The notes under the pieces were generated by a model. It had not been told where the DNA came from. It ran no database searches and saw only the letters and a list, made by a program, of their open reading frames with translations. Made by a program: the position numbers and the translations under genes. 64,000 nucleotides of DNA. Source: UBA11403 sp963784615. Lineage in GTDB: Bacteria > Pseudomonadota > Gammaproteobacteria > Legionellales > Legionellaceae. Positions 42,780-51,180 of the stretch are shown piece by piece. The DNA lies in the NCBI GenBank assembly GCA_963784615.1, contig CAWASG010000001.1, positions 620,001 through 684,000 on the forward strand, read 5' to 3'. Position 1 is the first letter of the stretch, and every line of letters starts with the position of its first letter.

Positions 42780-43799
42780 TTGTTAAACGTGAAAAAACAA
42801 TACGATTTACCGGAGGTGGTGGATAAAGATGAATCCGAGATTCGGGACATTATCTCTCAAATAAAAGCGAGCACATTACCTGATGAGGTCAAGCATTTTG
42901 TCATTAAGTGTATCGAGTTAGCACTATGGTTGCCTACTTTTTTACAAAATAAAGCGATTTCGATGCATAGGCTTCGTACAATTATTTTTGGTAAAGGCTA
43001 TAACAACAAAAAAAATACTAAGTCCACTGAGCCAGTAAAATCGGAAGAAACAATAGAGCCAGCCCAATCATCCACTACTGACACATTATCAGTGACACTT
43101 AAAACCCTCGAGTTAACTTCTGACGCCACCGGGAACACTTCTTTAACACTATCACCCACGTCAAGCACTAATATAATAGAGGGTTCATTATCCAATGCTC
43201 TCGCGCCTAAAGATAAAAAACCAGGCCATGGTAAAATGGCACATACGGTCTATGAAAACTGCACTGAGATTCAATTGTTATTAAATCTCACTGTTGGCGA
43301 TGACTGTCCCTTGTTGTGTGGTGGAAAACTTGGGCTTTATAAACCAGGCGTTATTGTACGTATCAAAGGTCAAAATTTCGTCCAAGTCTATCGATATTAT
43401 GTGGAAAAATTACGCTGTAATTTATGTTTAGCTGTTATCAAAGCAGCGCCACCAGCTGACATTGGCGATGACAAATATGATGCCTCATTTAAAGCCATTC
43501 TGGCGTTAATGAAATACTACATGGCGATGCCGTTTTATCGGCAAGAAAACTTTCAACGCATGTTAAAATTCCCGTTATCAGATGCCACTCAATGGTATCT
43601 GATAGAGCAATTGGCGGGGTATTGCTATCCAATATTTAATTTACTCAAATGGTTGGCGGCCAATGGAGACGTGCTACAAAATGACGATACCACGCTGAGA
43701 ATTTTAGAAGTTATCAAGCAAATTAAAAACGGCACAATAGATGATCGCACAGGCATGTACACAACGGGTGTGATGGCTGTAATGTCTCGAAAAATATAG
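42780..43799 (+). pseudogene. IS66-family transposase (TnpC) fragment
   Basis: IS66 TnpC features in order: leucine-zipper-like N-terminus (VDKDESEIRDIISQIKAS), KLFGKxxE-type RLRTIIFGKG, zinc-finger-like CPLLCGG and YVEKLRCNLC, then the first DDE Asp in LQNDDTTLRIL. It is cut after RTGMYTTGVMAV, so the second half with the other catalytic residues is missing. tnpA and tnpB are absent. Inactive. Confidence 0.85.
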
Positions 43800-43949
43800 T
43801 TCTTAACTGAAGAATTTATCTCGCACTATCTTGATCACAAGCCTAATCACTACTATCAAAAACAATGAGATAAAAAATTAATTATGATTAGTGACTGATC
43901 AACATGTATCATTGAGTCTCTTACAAAACAAGAAAACAAGAGATCAGTC

Positions 43950-44386
43950 ATGGCATATATTTTCGCAGATATTTTATCATTAGTACAGTACATTCATATC
44001 CAAAAGCATGAACCTGAAAAATTGGACTTAAAAAATTGTCTATGTTGCGGTAAATCACACCCTTGGCGACATGGTGGATATTCTCGTGAAGCGGATCGCA
44101 TTAACCCTTCAAGCACCTCACTAAATCCAGTGTTTATTCAGCGATACTATTGCCCCTGTTGCCACAAAACATGTTCAGTCCTGCCGGAATGCATTCCACC
44201 GCGTAGATGGTATTTGTGGGAGATGCAACAGGTCATTTTTTTATTGTACCTTTCTGGCATGAGTGCTTACGCTATATCAAAAACGATGCAGCCCTCACGC
44301 CAGACCATCAAGCGTTGGCTGCTGCGTTTTACGAAGCAGTTTCGTTTTCATAAAGATGCCTTATGTACCTATTTTTGCGCACTGGG
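43950..44386 (+). pseudogene. Zinc-ribbon transposase-accessory gene interrupted by transposon copy 2
   Basis: 145 codons, then the transposon end at 44387. Layout as orfA: Cys pairs (NCLCCGK at 29-35, YCPCCHK at 67-73), VLPECIPPRRWYLWEMQQVI, then a helix-turn-helix (GMSAYAISKTMQPSRQTIKR). It derives from another element that had inserted at the broken IS66 gene. Its continuation after 47781 is short and ends at TAG 47814. Confidence 0.7.
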
Positions 44387-44528
44387 TCAGCCTGAACACA
44401 CAATCTGATGGATTTCCCCGTAATTCCAGCCACGTTCATTGATGTACAAATAAAAAACCCCTCATAAAGCTTGATTAAAACCTCATGAAGGGTACTCTTA
44501 CGTTCAACGACGAACAAAGAGAGCCTAA

Positions 44529-45098
44529 ATGTACCATGAACTATTAAAAAAGACCAGTTTTCATCCGTTATTCGTGCATATCGATGATGAAATGGCTGAG
44601 AAAGTTCGAGCTGAAGACTGTCCTTTCTGTAACGGTCCTTTATATCAAGCCGATTACCCTCGTAGTCCCCTCGGGTTACCTGCATCATGCCGTGAGCATT
44701 ATGATAGTCGGCGCAGTCTTTGCTGCGGAAACTGCCGAAAGCGTGTGACAACACCATCGGTACGGTTTTTGGGGCGACATCGTTTTCCGGCTGCGATTAT
44801 CGTGCTTATCTCCGCCTTCATGTCCAGTGCTTCGAGGCGCCGGTATTACCAAGTAACGCGTTATTTTGGTATCAGCATCAGTCTGCGAACCTGGGGGCGT
44901 TGGCGTCGTTGGTGGCGAGATTGTTTTATTGGCACTGCTTTTTGGAAACAGGCTAAAGCATTCCTGCCCGTAAAGGCCATTGTTGGCCCATTTCCTCGAC
45001 AACTTCTTTTGATTTTTCCAGACAACCTGAGTCAAAAACTGGTAAATGCCTTGCAGTTTTTAGCGCCAATGACAGCGGGCGTTTATCGCGCTGTCTAA
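44529..45098 (+). CDS. Transposon orfA, copy 2: zinc-ribbon helix protein
   Basis: Identical to 13836-14405. 189 aa with Cys31/34 and Cys66/69 forming a zinc ribbon, then a basic region and helix-turn-helix. About 140 bp of end sequence with ATTGATG subrepeats lies between the transposon tip and this start. Confidence 0.75.
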   Translation: MYHELLKKTSFHPLFVHIDDEMAEKVRAEDCPFCNGPLYQADYPRSPLGLPASCREHYDSRRSLCCGNCRKRVTTPSVRFLGRHRFPAAIIVLISAFMSSASRRRYYQVTRYFGISISLRTWGRWRRWWRDCFIGTAFWKQAKAFLPVKAIVGPFPRQLLLIFPDNLSQKLVNALQFLAPMTAGVYRAV

Positions 45099-45188
45099 AG
45101 GAGGGAGTTATTCGCGCAGAGTTTGCATCTTTAGATCAAGTTAGACATCCAGTAGACTCATAAACTTCTTAAACAAGCAGGAGTTTTT

Positions 45189-46652
45189 ATGAGCAACAAG
45201 AAGCCCGATGTTGGTACTCGCCAAGAACGGTGGGCCCGATTTCGCTTTTCGGTTATTGGCCCACTTTTGGCAGCGCCGCCGGATAAAGGGCAACTACAGA
45301 TTGAGCTGGCTTCTTTAGCTCAAAAGCAATGGCAGCATCCCATTACAGGATTACCAGTTCATTTTGGACTATCGACGATTGAGCGATGGCTTTATCAATC
45401 TCGCCATGAGAACGACCCGGTCGGTGCTTTGCGAACGAAACGCCGTACAGATGCCGGGAGTAGTCACACGCTCTCAGCCCCATTAAAGATGAGCATCCAA
45501 CATCAACATCGTTCACATCCAAGCTGGAGCTACCAGTTACACGTAGATAACCTCTATGTGATTGCAAAGACAACGCCTGAGTTAGGCGTCTTGCCGTCTT
45601 ACAATACGATTCGTCGTTACATGAAGTCGAATGGTTTCTGCAAGCAACCTGGGCGGAAAAGACGACATACAGAAGGCGCCATCCTCGCAGCTGATAGGCT
45701 AGAGAAACGAGAGGTCAGAAGTTATGAAGTCGACCATGTTAACACGTTATGGCACCTTGATTTTCACCATGGCTCACGCAGAATTTTGGGACGAGACGGT
45801 CAATGGCATAAACCCTTATTACTTGCCATTCTGGATGACCGCTCCCGCCTGATTTGTCATGCGCAATGGTACATGGATGAAACCGCAGAGACGCTGGTAC
45901 ATGGGTTTATGCAGGCACTACAGAAACGCGCCTTACCGCGCGCTCTGATGAGTGACAATGGCAGTGCGATGACTTCGGCTGAGTTTACCGAAGGGCTTGC
46001 GAGATTGGGCATTCTACATCAACCTACACTACCTTATTCTCCCTACCAAAACGCGAAACAGGAGGTTTTTTGGGCGCAAGTTGAAGGGCGATTGATGGCT
46101 ATGCTTGAGGGTGAGGAGGAGATAACCTTGTCGTTACTCAATAAAAGCACCCTTGCTTGGGTCGAGCGTGAATACCATCAAAAAGTACATTCCGAGATTG
46201 GCTGCTCACCGCTTGCGCGCTATATGAAGGATGCCGATGTTGGTCGACCGTGTCCTGACACCGCAGCGTTACATCATGCTTTTTGCACTCAGGTGCATCG
46301 CAGGCAACGTAAATCAGATGGAACATTCAGTCTTGATGGCAAACGCTTTGAAGTGCCATCGCAATACCGCAGTTTGGAGATATTGTACATCCGCTATGCA
46401 CGGTGGGACTTAGGCTCTGTAAGGCTTGTCGATCCACACACCAACACACTGTTAAGTATGATTTATCCACAAGACAAATCAGAAAACGCTTCAGGTCAGC
46501 GTCGAACTTTCACCAATTCCGGTGAACAAGAGCCCAGCGAAGAGCTTGTATCAACAGGCGTTGCGCCCTTGCTAAAAGCACTGATGGCAGAATACGCGGC
46601 CACCGGCCTTCCTCCGGCCTATTTACCCAAAGGAGAATCTGAACATGAGTAA
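45189..46652 (+). CDS. Transposon orfB, copy 2: DDE integrase/transposase
   Basis: Identical to 12282-13745 (487 aa; Asp191, Asp256, Glu292). Preceded by AGCAGGAG-type ribosome site. Intact, so this copy could supply active transposase. Confidence 0.92.
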   Translation: MSNKKPDVGTRQERWARFRFSVIGPLLAAPPDKGQLQIELASLAQKQWQHPITGLPVHFGLSTIERWLYQSRHENDPVGALRTKRRTDAGSSHTLSAPLKMSIQHQHRSHPSWSYQLHVDNLYVIAKTTPELGVLPSYNTIRRYMKSNGFCKQPGRKRRHTEGAILAADRLEKREVRSYEVDHVNTLWHLDFHHGSRRILGRDGQWHKPLLLAILDDRSRLICHAQWYMDETAETLVHGFMQALQKRALPRALMSDNGSAMTSAEFTEGLARLGILHQPTLPYSPYQNAKQEVFWAQVEGRLMAMLEGEEEITLSLLNKSTLAWVEREYHQKVHSEIGCSPLARYMKDADVGRPCPDTAALHHAFCTQVHRRQRKSDGTFSLDGKRFEVPSQYRSLEILYIRYARWDLGSVRLVDPHTNTLLSMIYPQDKSENASGQRRTFTNSGEQEPSEELVSTGVAPLLKALMAEYAATGLPPAYLPKGESEHE

Positions 46653-47481
46653 AAAACTACTGGCTCTTTATGGTCTAAAATACAATCCATTCATCTCGGA
46701 TATCCCCGTAGAAGCCTTGTGCATTTACCCAAAGCTCGAGAATTTTTGCTGGCGTGTTGAGCAATCATTACTTCGTGAAGGTGGTTTTGCTTTAGTGAGC
46801 GGTGATCCTGGCACAGGTAAAAGTGTTGCCTTGCGCGTTTTGGCTTCACGCCTTACACGCGTGCGTGATGCGCAGATCGGCGTCATCAGTCATGCTAACT
46901 CAAGGCTTGCTGATTTTTATCGTGAACTGGGGGATGTTTTTTGTGTGCCACTTACGGCCAGCAATCGTTGGGGTGGCTTCAAAAATTTACGCGAACGATG
47001 GCTCACTCACGTTGATAGCACCTTGTTACGCCCAGTGCTTATCATTGACGAGGCACAGGAAATGTCGCCAGAAGTCTTAAGTGAACTACGGTTACTGACC
47101 AGTATGCAATTTGACTCACGTAACTTGCTCAGCGTCATTCTGGCTGGTGATCAAAGATTAAATGATAAACTACGCCGCGACGATCTGATGCCTTTGGGTA
47201 GTCGTATTCGGATCCGCCTGCTCACAGAACACGCCAGCATTGAGCAGTTAACCCAAACGCTGCAACATCTATTGGAACACGCTGGCAACCCTGGGCTAAT
47301 GACGACAGGGCTGATAAACACCCTTTGTGAACACGCAGCCGGAAACAGTCGGATCCTTTGCAACATGTCTGGGGAACTGCTGGATATGGCCGCACGCCTT
47401 GAGCGTCCACAATTGGATGAGCAGTTGTATTTTGAGTGTTTCACCACTTCGGTCTCATCAAACAAACGAAAAAAAGCTTAA
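46645..47481 (+). CDS. Transposon orfC, copy 2: AAA+ ATPase
   Basis: Identical to 11453-12289 (278 aa; Walker A 53-60, Walker B Asp135/Glu136). Start overlaps orfB by eight bases, with AAAGGAG upstream. Confidence 0.9.
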   Translation: MSKKLLALYGLKYNPFISDIPVEALCIYPKLENFCWRVEQSLLREGGFALVSGDPGTGKSVALRVLASRLTRVRDAQIGVISHANSRLADFYRELGDVFCVPLTASNRWGGFKNLRERWLTHVDSTLLRPVLIIDEAQEMSPEVLSELRLLTSMQFDSRNLLSVILAGDQRLNDKLRRDDLMPLGSRIRIRLLTEHASIEQLTQTLQHLLEHAGNPGLMTTGLINTLCEHAAGNSRILCNMSGELLDMAARLERPQLDEQLYFECFTTSVSSNKRKKA

Positions 47482-47494
47482 TCGGGAGAAAGCG

Positions 47495-47683
47495 ATGAAA
47501 TATTTAGTCATTGAAGCACCGACACTCACCGATGAAGCAGCGGTCAATGTGCAGGATTTCTTTTATGCACTGATGGTTGCGTTTGGTGAGCATTACCATC
47601 ATCAAATAGAACGTTATTATCGAGAATCAGTCATTGGAACCATGGCTGATATTAATATGAAGGAGGATAATCCACCTTTCTAA
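47495..47683 (+). CDS. Transposon orfD, copy 2: 62-aa accessory protein
   Basis: Identical to 11251-11439; the DEAA...QI...PPF protein shared in type with the IS21 element. The last gene before the right transposon end, about 98 bp away. Confidence 0.75.
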   Translation: MKYLVIEAPTLTDEAAVNVQDFFYALMVAFGEHYHHQIERYYRESVIGTMADINMKEDNPPF

Positions 47684-47781
47684 TCTGGAAAAAATACAGC
47701 AGGGAGGCTGTGCATTTTATGGCGCATTGCAACCATCAATTATCGTGTAAAACTGACCATCAAATTGCGTGAGCACGCTCA

Positions 47782-48246
47782 CTATACCTTAACAAAAAAA
47801 CCACTAAATTAGTCTATCAGCTTGTCTTGATTTCCTCTATGGGTTATTTTGTGGATTTTAAAGGTTTTCTTTCGAAAAACGAAAACACCAAGAAAACGAG
47901 CGTTTTTCTGGTGGTGCTGAAAATTTCAGTTGCAAGTAATGTGGGCTCATTCGCAATTTATGATAAATTAGCTTTTACTAAACAGCCGGGGCATTATTGG
48001 CTGCATCAGCCAAGGGTCTCTGTCCATCTTGAGAAGCCGCAGCATTTAACGCAGGATTTCTAGCGTCTCGTAACTGAAATAGTCTTACTCATTGAAACAT
48101 GGGATTGAATGAACCAATGTCTCGATTTATGCTCATTTTAAATATCCCACTGTAAAAATACTTGTTGCGGAAAAAACATAGACAATTAAATGAACTCTTG
48201 TTAATATTGTGACCCATAATGCAAATTTATAGGCTCTGCTTTTATA
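47782..48246. other. Intergenic region, 465 bp, right of transposon copy 2
   Basis: No supported gene. An open frame at 47827-48063 lacks a ribosome site and protein-like composition. A hairpin lies around 47888-47915 (CACCAAGAAAACG / CGTTTTTCTGGTG type). Probably the remains of the element that carried 43950-44386. Confidence 0.4.
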
Positions 48247-49071
48247 ATGAAACTTAATCCTTTCTCAGAATTTTCAAAGTTCGATATCAATGCAAGAACA
48301 TTAAGAACCTCCTGGTTTAGAAAAATCATGGACTCAATTTCAGTTATTGCCGGCGGCCCTTATTCAACCCCAGACTTTAATAAAGTTCATGTGGGGATAT
48401 TTGATTACTTGACATTATTTTCTTTCATAGGCGTCCATTACCTTTCATATCTATTATCTCAATTAACCGTAACGCACTTTGGTCATTCAGATAAGATGCC
48501 CATTCGGCTTCTGGGTTATGCATTAATTGGGGGGCTTGCCTTAATTAATTTATCATTAATTGCAATCAGGTACGCCGTTAGTGGCTTAATTGCATTAGCC
48601 TCTGCATTCACAGTGACATTAGCAATACATCTCGTCGCAAGTATATTGTCATCCGAAGACAAGGCGTTGATAGCAACTTTACAAACCACGCCCGAGGCAG
48701 ATGGAGAAATAACAGTAATAAATAATGTTTATGATTTATTATCTGATTACGATACGTATGGCGGTAAATCTTTAATTTATCCTTTAGAAAAATTACCTGA
48801 TGCTTATACACCTGAGGCTACTGCATTTTTAGAACAAACCACAGATGATATCGAAGTTTTATGTTTTTCAAGCCGCTTTAGTGGCGATGACGTGGTGGAC
48901 GGTCTTTGTCAAATGGGCTTCCGGTTTTTTAAATTTGATAGCCACTCACAACAAGGTCCTCTTGAAGCGTTAAGACGCCTAAATATAGGACACGTTGCTG
49001 AACATGAACAAGAGGAAAGGCAGCAAGATGTTGAGCATGGGCCATCTTGGGTATTACAACTTTTTGTTTAA
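48247..49071 (+). CDS. Membrane protein with acidic C-terminal tail, effector candidate
   Basis: 274 aa. Soluble N-terminus (1-50), three hydrophobic segments (about 54-73, 88-107, 110-134), then a soluble C-terminal domain. The last 24 residues hold an acidic run (AEHEQEERQQDVE, about 251-263) followed by a hydrophobic end (WVLQLFV). Such an E-rich patch 10-25 residues from the C-terminus is a feature of many Dot/Icm effectors. No family recognised and no secretion genes in the window, so this is only a candidate. Confidence 0.55.
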   Translation: MKLNPFSEFSKFDINARTLRTSWFRKIMDSISVIAGGPYSTPDFNKVHVGIFDYLTLFSFIGVHYLSYLLSQLTVTHFGHSDKMPIRLLGYALIGGLALINLSLIAIRYAVSGLIALASAFTVTLAIHLVASILSSEDKALIATLQTTPEADGEITVINNVYDLLSDYDTYGGKSLIYPLEKLPDAYTPEATAFLEQTTDDIEVLCFSSRFSGDDVVDGLCQMGFRFFKFDSHSQQGPLEALRRLNIGHVAEHEQEERQQDVEHGPSWVLQLFV

Positions 49072-49285
49072 CAGCTGGTAGTGGGCTTATTAATTCATTC
49101 TAGGTAAATTGGGAAAGATGTGGTCAGTGTGTCGATCCATGAATAAATTCATCTGGCAATCAATTTTAAACCGTCATTTAGCTCAGTTTTTTCCTCTTTA
49201 CGTATGCCGCTCAGAGAACGGGGACACGTCTCACAATGAAGTTATGACAACAATAAAAATACGCGGATTTTAAGAAACTGCCCGA

Positions 49286-49585
49286 TTAATGCATAATATA
49301 TTGAATGCCGTGATCATAAGCTAATCGCAACAATTTTAAATTAGCTCCGCGAGGATGCACCGCTCCCCTCTCCCATTTTTGATAAGTTGAAGGCGTAACA
49401 TTTAATATTCTAGCCATGACAGATTGACTTACCTTTTCCTTGGATCGCATCGTCTTAATATCAGATGGGGTCAGCAATTTCACCTCACTCAAACCCAAAT
49501 CAGCTATTTCTTTAATTGTAATTGGGCTCAAGCCAATATCCTGAGCTGTTTCCAGCATCGCGCCAATAATATCACTCTTGTTCAT
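49286..49585 (-). CDS. HigA/NadS-type Xre antitoxin
   Basis: 99 aa. C-terminal helix-turn-helix: KTMRSKEKVSQSVMARILNV, PSTYQKWERGAVHPRGANLK. N-terminal helices likely bind the toxin. Its ATG overlaps the toxin's restored stop, giving toxin-antitoxin order as in HigBA/NadTS. Confidence 0.82.
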   Translation of the reverse strand: MNKSDIIGAMLETAQDIGLSPITIKEIADLGLSEVKLLTPSDIKTMRSKEKVSQSVMARILNVTPSTYQKWERGAVHPRGANLKLLRLAYDHGIQYIMH

Positions 49586-49948
49586 AAGTCACCTCTATCA
49601 ACGAACCATCTTTAATTTTATGAAGAAGCTCTTCATCTGAATAAGCAAATAATGATTTTGCAACCAGCTTGATCGCCTTTTCTTCATTTAGAGAAATATT
49701 ACTTTTCACGTTTTTCTCAAACCCATAAACAAAAAAACAATTTTTTCCATTTTGAATGCAACTATGGTTCTAACGCTACCACTCTTTCCCCGACCTTTGG
49801 TTGCAACTCGTTTTTTTATAACGCCGCCACCATAATTCGCTTCATAATTATCATTCACAATCTCCTTTGCAGCTTCAAATATGGCTTCATCACGAACGTC
49901 ATTTTTATTAGCCCACTTAGCAAACAATCTTGTTTTTAATATTTTCAT
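49572..49948 (-). pseudogene. HigB/RelE-type toxin gene with homopolymer frameshift
   Basis: From ATG 49948 the frame encodes RLFAKWANKNDVRDEAIFEA, YGGGVIKKRVATKGRGKSGS, VRTIVAFKMEKIVF, as in NadT/HigB toxins. It slips out of frame at a run of seven A (plus strand, about 49728-49734) and stops at 49706. In the other frame the rest follows (YGFEKNVKSNISLNEEKAIK, LLHKIKDGSLIEVTYEQE), ending at 49572. One more base in the run would restore it. Confidence 0.8.
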
Positions 49949-50033
49949 GAAAAATTCTTTATTGTAGTAATTATTACTATAGCTCAATTTACTATAGATG
50001 GCAAATATTAAACAATCATTGAGACATGCATAC

Positions 50034-50621
50034 TTACTGTAAAATTAGATCAGATATCTTTACCCGCATGATAGTTTGTCGAGTGGTTTTGAATTCACGC
50101 GCAATCTCTGCAATGGCCACGCCTGTTGTCAGGCGTTCAATTACCTTAGCTCGCTCTTCCATGCTTAACACAGAAGGTCTGCCAAATTTTTTACCGGCGG
50201 CCTTGGCTCGCAAAATCCCGGCTTGAGTTCTTTCAATTAATAAATCACGCTCGAACTCAGCCACGGCAGCAATAACCTGCATTGTCATTTTCCCTGCTGG
50301 ACTCGTTAAATCGACGCCACCAAGAGCCAGACAATGAACACGAATTCCATTTTTGGCGAGAAACTCCACTGTTTCTCTAACATCCATAGCGTTACGCCCT
50401 AGCCTATCGAGTTTAGTAACAACCAACACATCCCCGGATTCCATTCGTTCAATTAGCTTAATGAAGCCTGCGCGAGATTTTGCTGCCACTGAACCGCTGA
50501 TCTGTTCCTCTATAATTCGATGCGAATCCAAGGCAAACCCTGCTGCCTTAATTTCCATGCTTTGGTTTTTTGTTGTTTGATCAGATGTAGAAACACGGCA
50601 ATAGGCAAAAACGCGCGACAT
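50034..50621 (-). CDS. Serine recombinase (Tn3-type resolvase/invertase)
   Basis: 195 aa from ATG 50621. Catalytic Ser in FAYCRVSTSDQ, then VVTKLDRLGRNAMDVRETVE, SPAGKMTMQVIAAVAEFERD, and a C-terminal helix-turn-helix (GVAIAEIAREFKTTRQTIMR). Complete. The divergent upstream region 50622-50735 has repeated TCCGAAA motifs that may be its site. Confidence 0.92.
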   Translation of the reverse strand: MSRVFAYCRVSTSDQTTKNQSMEIKAAGFALDSHRIIEEQISGSVAAKSRAGFIKLIERMESGDVLVVTKLDRLGRNAMDVRETVEFLAKNGIRVHCLALGGVDLTSPAGKMTMQVIAAVAEFERDLLIERTQAGILRAKAAGKKFGRPSVLSMEERAKVIERLTTGVAIAEIAREFKTTRQTIMRVKISDLILQ

Positions 50622-50735
50622 AAGACAAATTCCGTCCGAAAGTGATGTACGAATTATAACACGCATCCGAAACTAAAAACACTTACTTTCGTACATGGTA
50701 AAATTCTAATGTCCGAAACCGCTCGGTTTCGGACA
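50622..50735. promoter_or_regulatory. Putative resolution (res-like) site
   Basis: TCCGAAA at 50635-50641, 50666-50672 and 50712-50718, its inverse TTTCGGA at 50727-50733, plus GTACGAA (50647) and TTCGTAC (50688). The paired arrangement next to the resolvase start is that expected of recombinase subsites. Confidence 0.5.
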
Positions 50736-50755
50736 GGGGTACTCACCACTCCCCT

Positions 50756-50941
50756 TGTCACTTTTCTAAGTCGATGTCAGCAGATTGTCAAAGCCGATGT
50801 CAACGAGGATCTTGGGTGGAATTCTTTGAAGATCCGTCATAGCGTCTCCATTTTTTGCGACGTGCTGACATTGGGTTCGACAATTTGCAACGTAGTGACA
50901 TCGGGTTTGAATGCTGCTGACATCGACTTAGAAAAGTGACA
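50756..50941. mobile_element. 186-bp MITE with 28-bp perfect terminal inverted repeats
   Basis: Both ends read TGTCACTTTTCTAAGTCGAT and continue identically to GTCAGCAG (28 bp). Inside are further GATGTCA/TGACATC motifs (near 50791, 50864, 50894). No coding frame. The TGTCA tips and repeated internal sites resemble ends of rve-type transposons, so it is likely a non-autonomous derivative. No matching target duplication seen. Confidence 0.8.
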
Positions 50942-51059
50942 CATGGCTCTAATGCCACAAGCTGACTACGCCATTTAGCTGCGCTTTTGCACCCCTGTTA
51001 GCATCAAATTATCGCTCGATTAATGACGATGTCAATCGCCATTTAATCATGTTGTTGGG

Positions 51060-51180
51060 TTAAATTTGAAATCCTACTTTTTGGAGTTTCTTCTGCACGA
51101 CCCCTTAAAGACTCGCGTAGCGCTCATTCACGTGCCCGTGCCCGTGCCCCTGCCCGAGCAGTTGCAGTTGCCCTTACCCT
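51060..51180. repeat. Second copy of the simple-sequence dispersed repeat (inverted)
   Basis: Read on the minus strand: GGGTAAGGGCAACTGC, CTGCTCGGGCAGGGGCACGG, GTGAATGAGCGCTACGCG, then AGTAGGATTTCAAAT. The same blocks in the same order as 40160-40329. It overlaps the stop of the ugpB gene. Confidence 0.78.

Larger units (their letters stand above)
44387..47781 (+). mobile_element. 3,395-bp four-gene transposon, copy 2 (inverted relative to copy 1)
   Basis: Same length and same encoded proteins as 11153-14547, opposite orientation. Ends: TCAGCCTGAACACAC at 44387 and ..GTGAGCACGCTCA at 47781. The flanking 5-mers (CTGGG left, CTATA right) do not match, so either sequence next to it was deleted or the copy has recombined. 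Sequence identity implies very recent movement or gene conversion. Confidence 0.9.

Noticed and set aside
44382..47786. Target-site duplication for transposon copy 2
   Set aside because: Flanking 5-mers CTGGG and CTATA do not match, and swapping flanks as if the 29.8-kb segment had inverted does not produce a match either.
47827..48063. 78-codon frame right of transposon copy 2
   Set aside because: Low protein likelihood and no start signals; it overlaps a hairpin.
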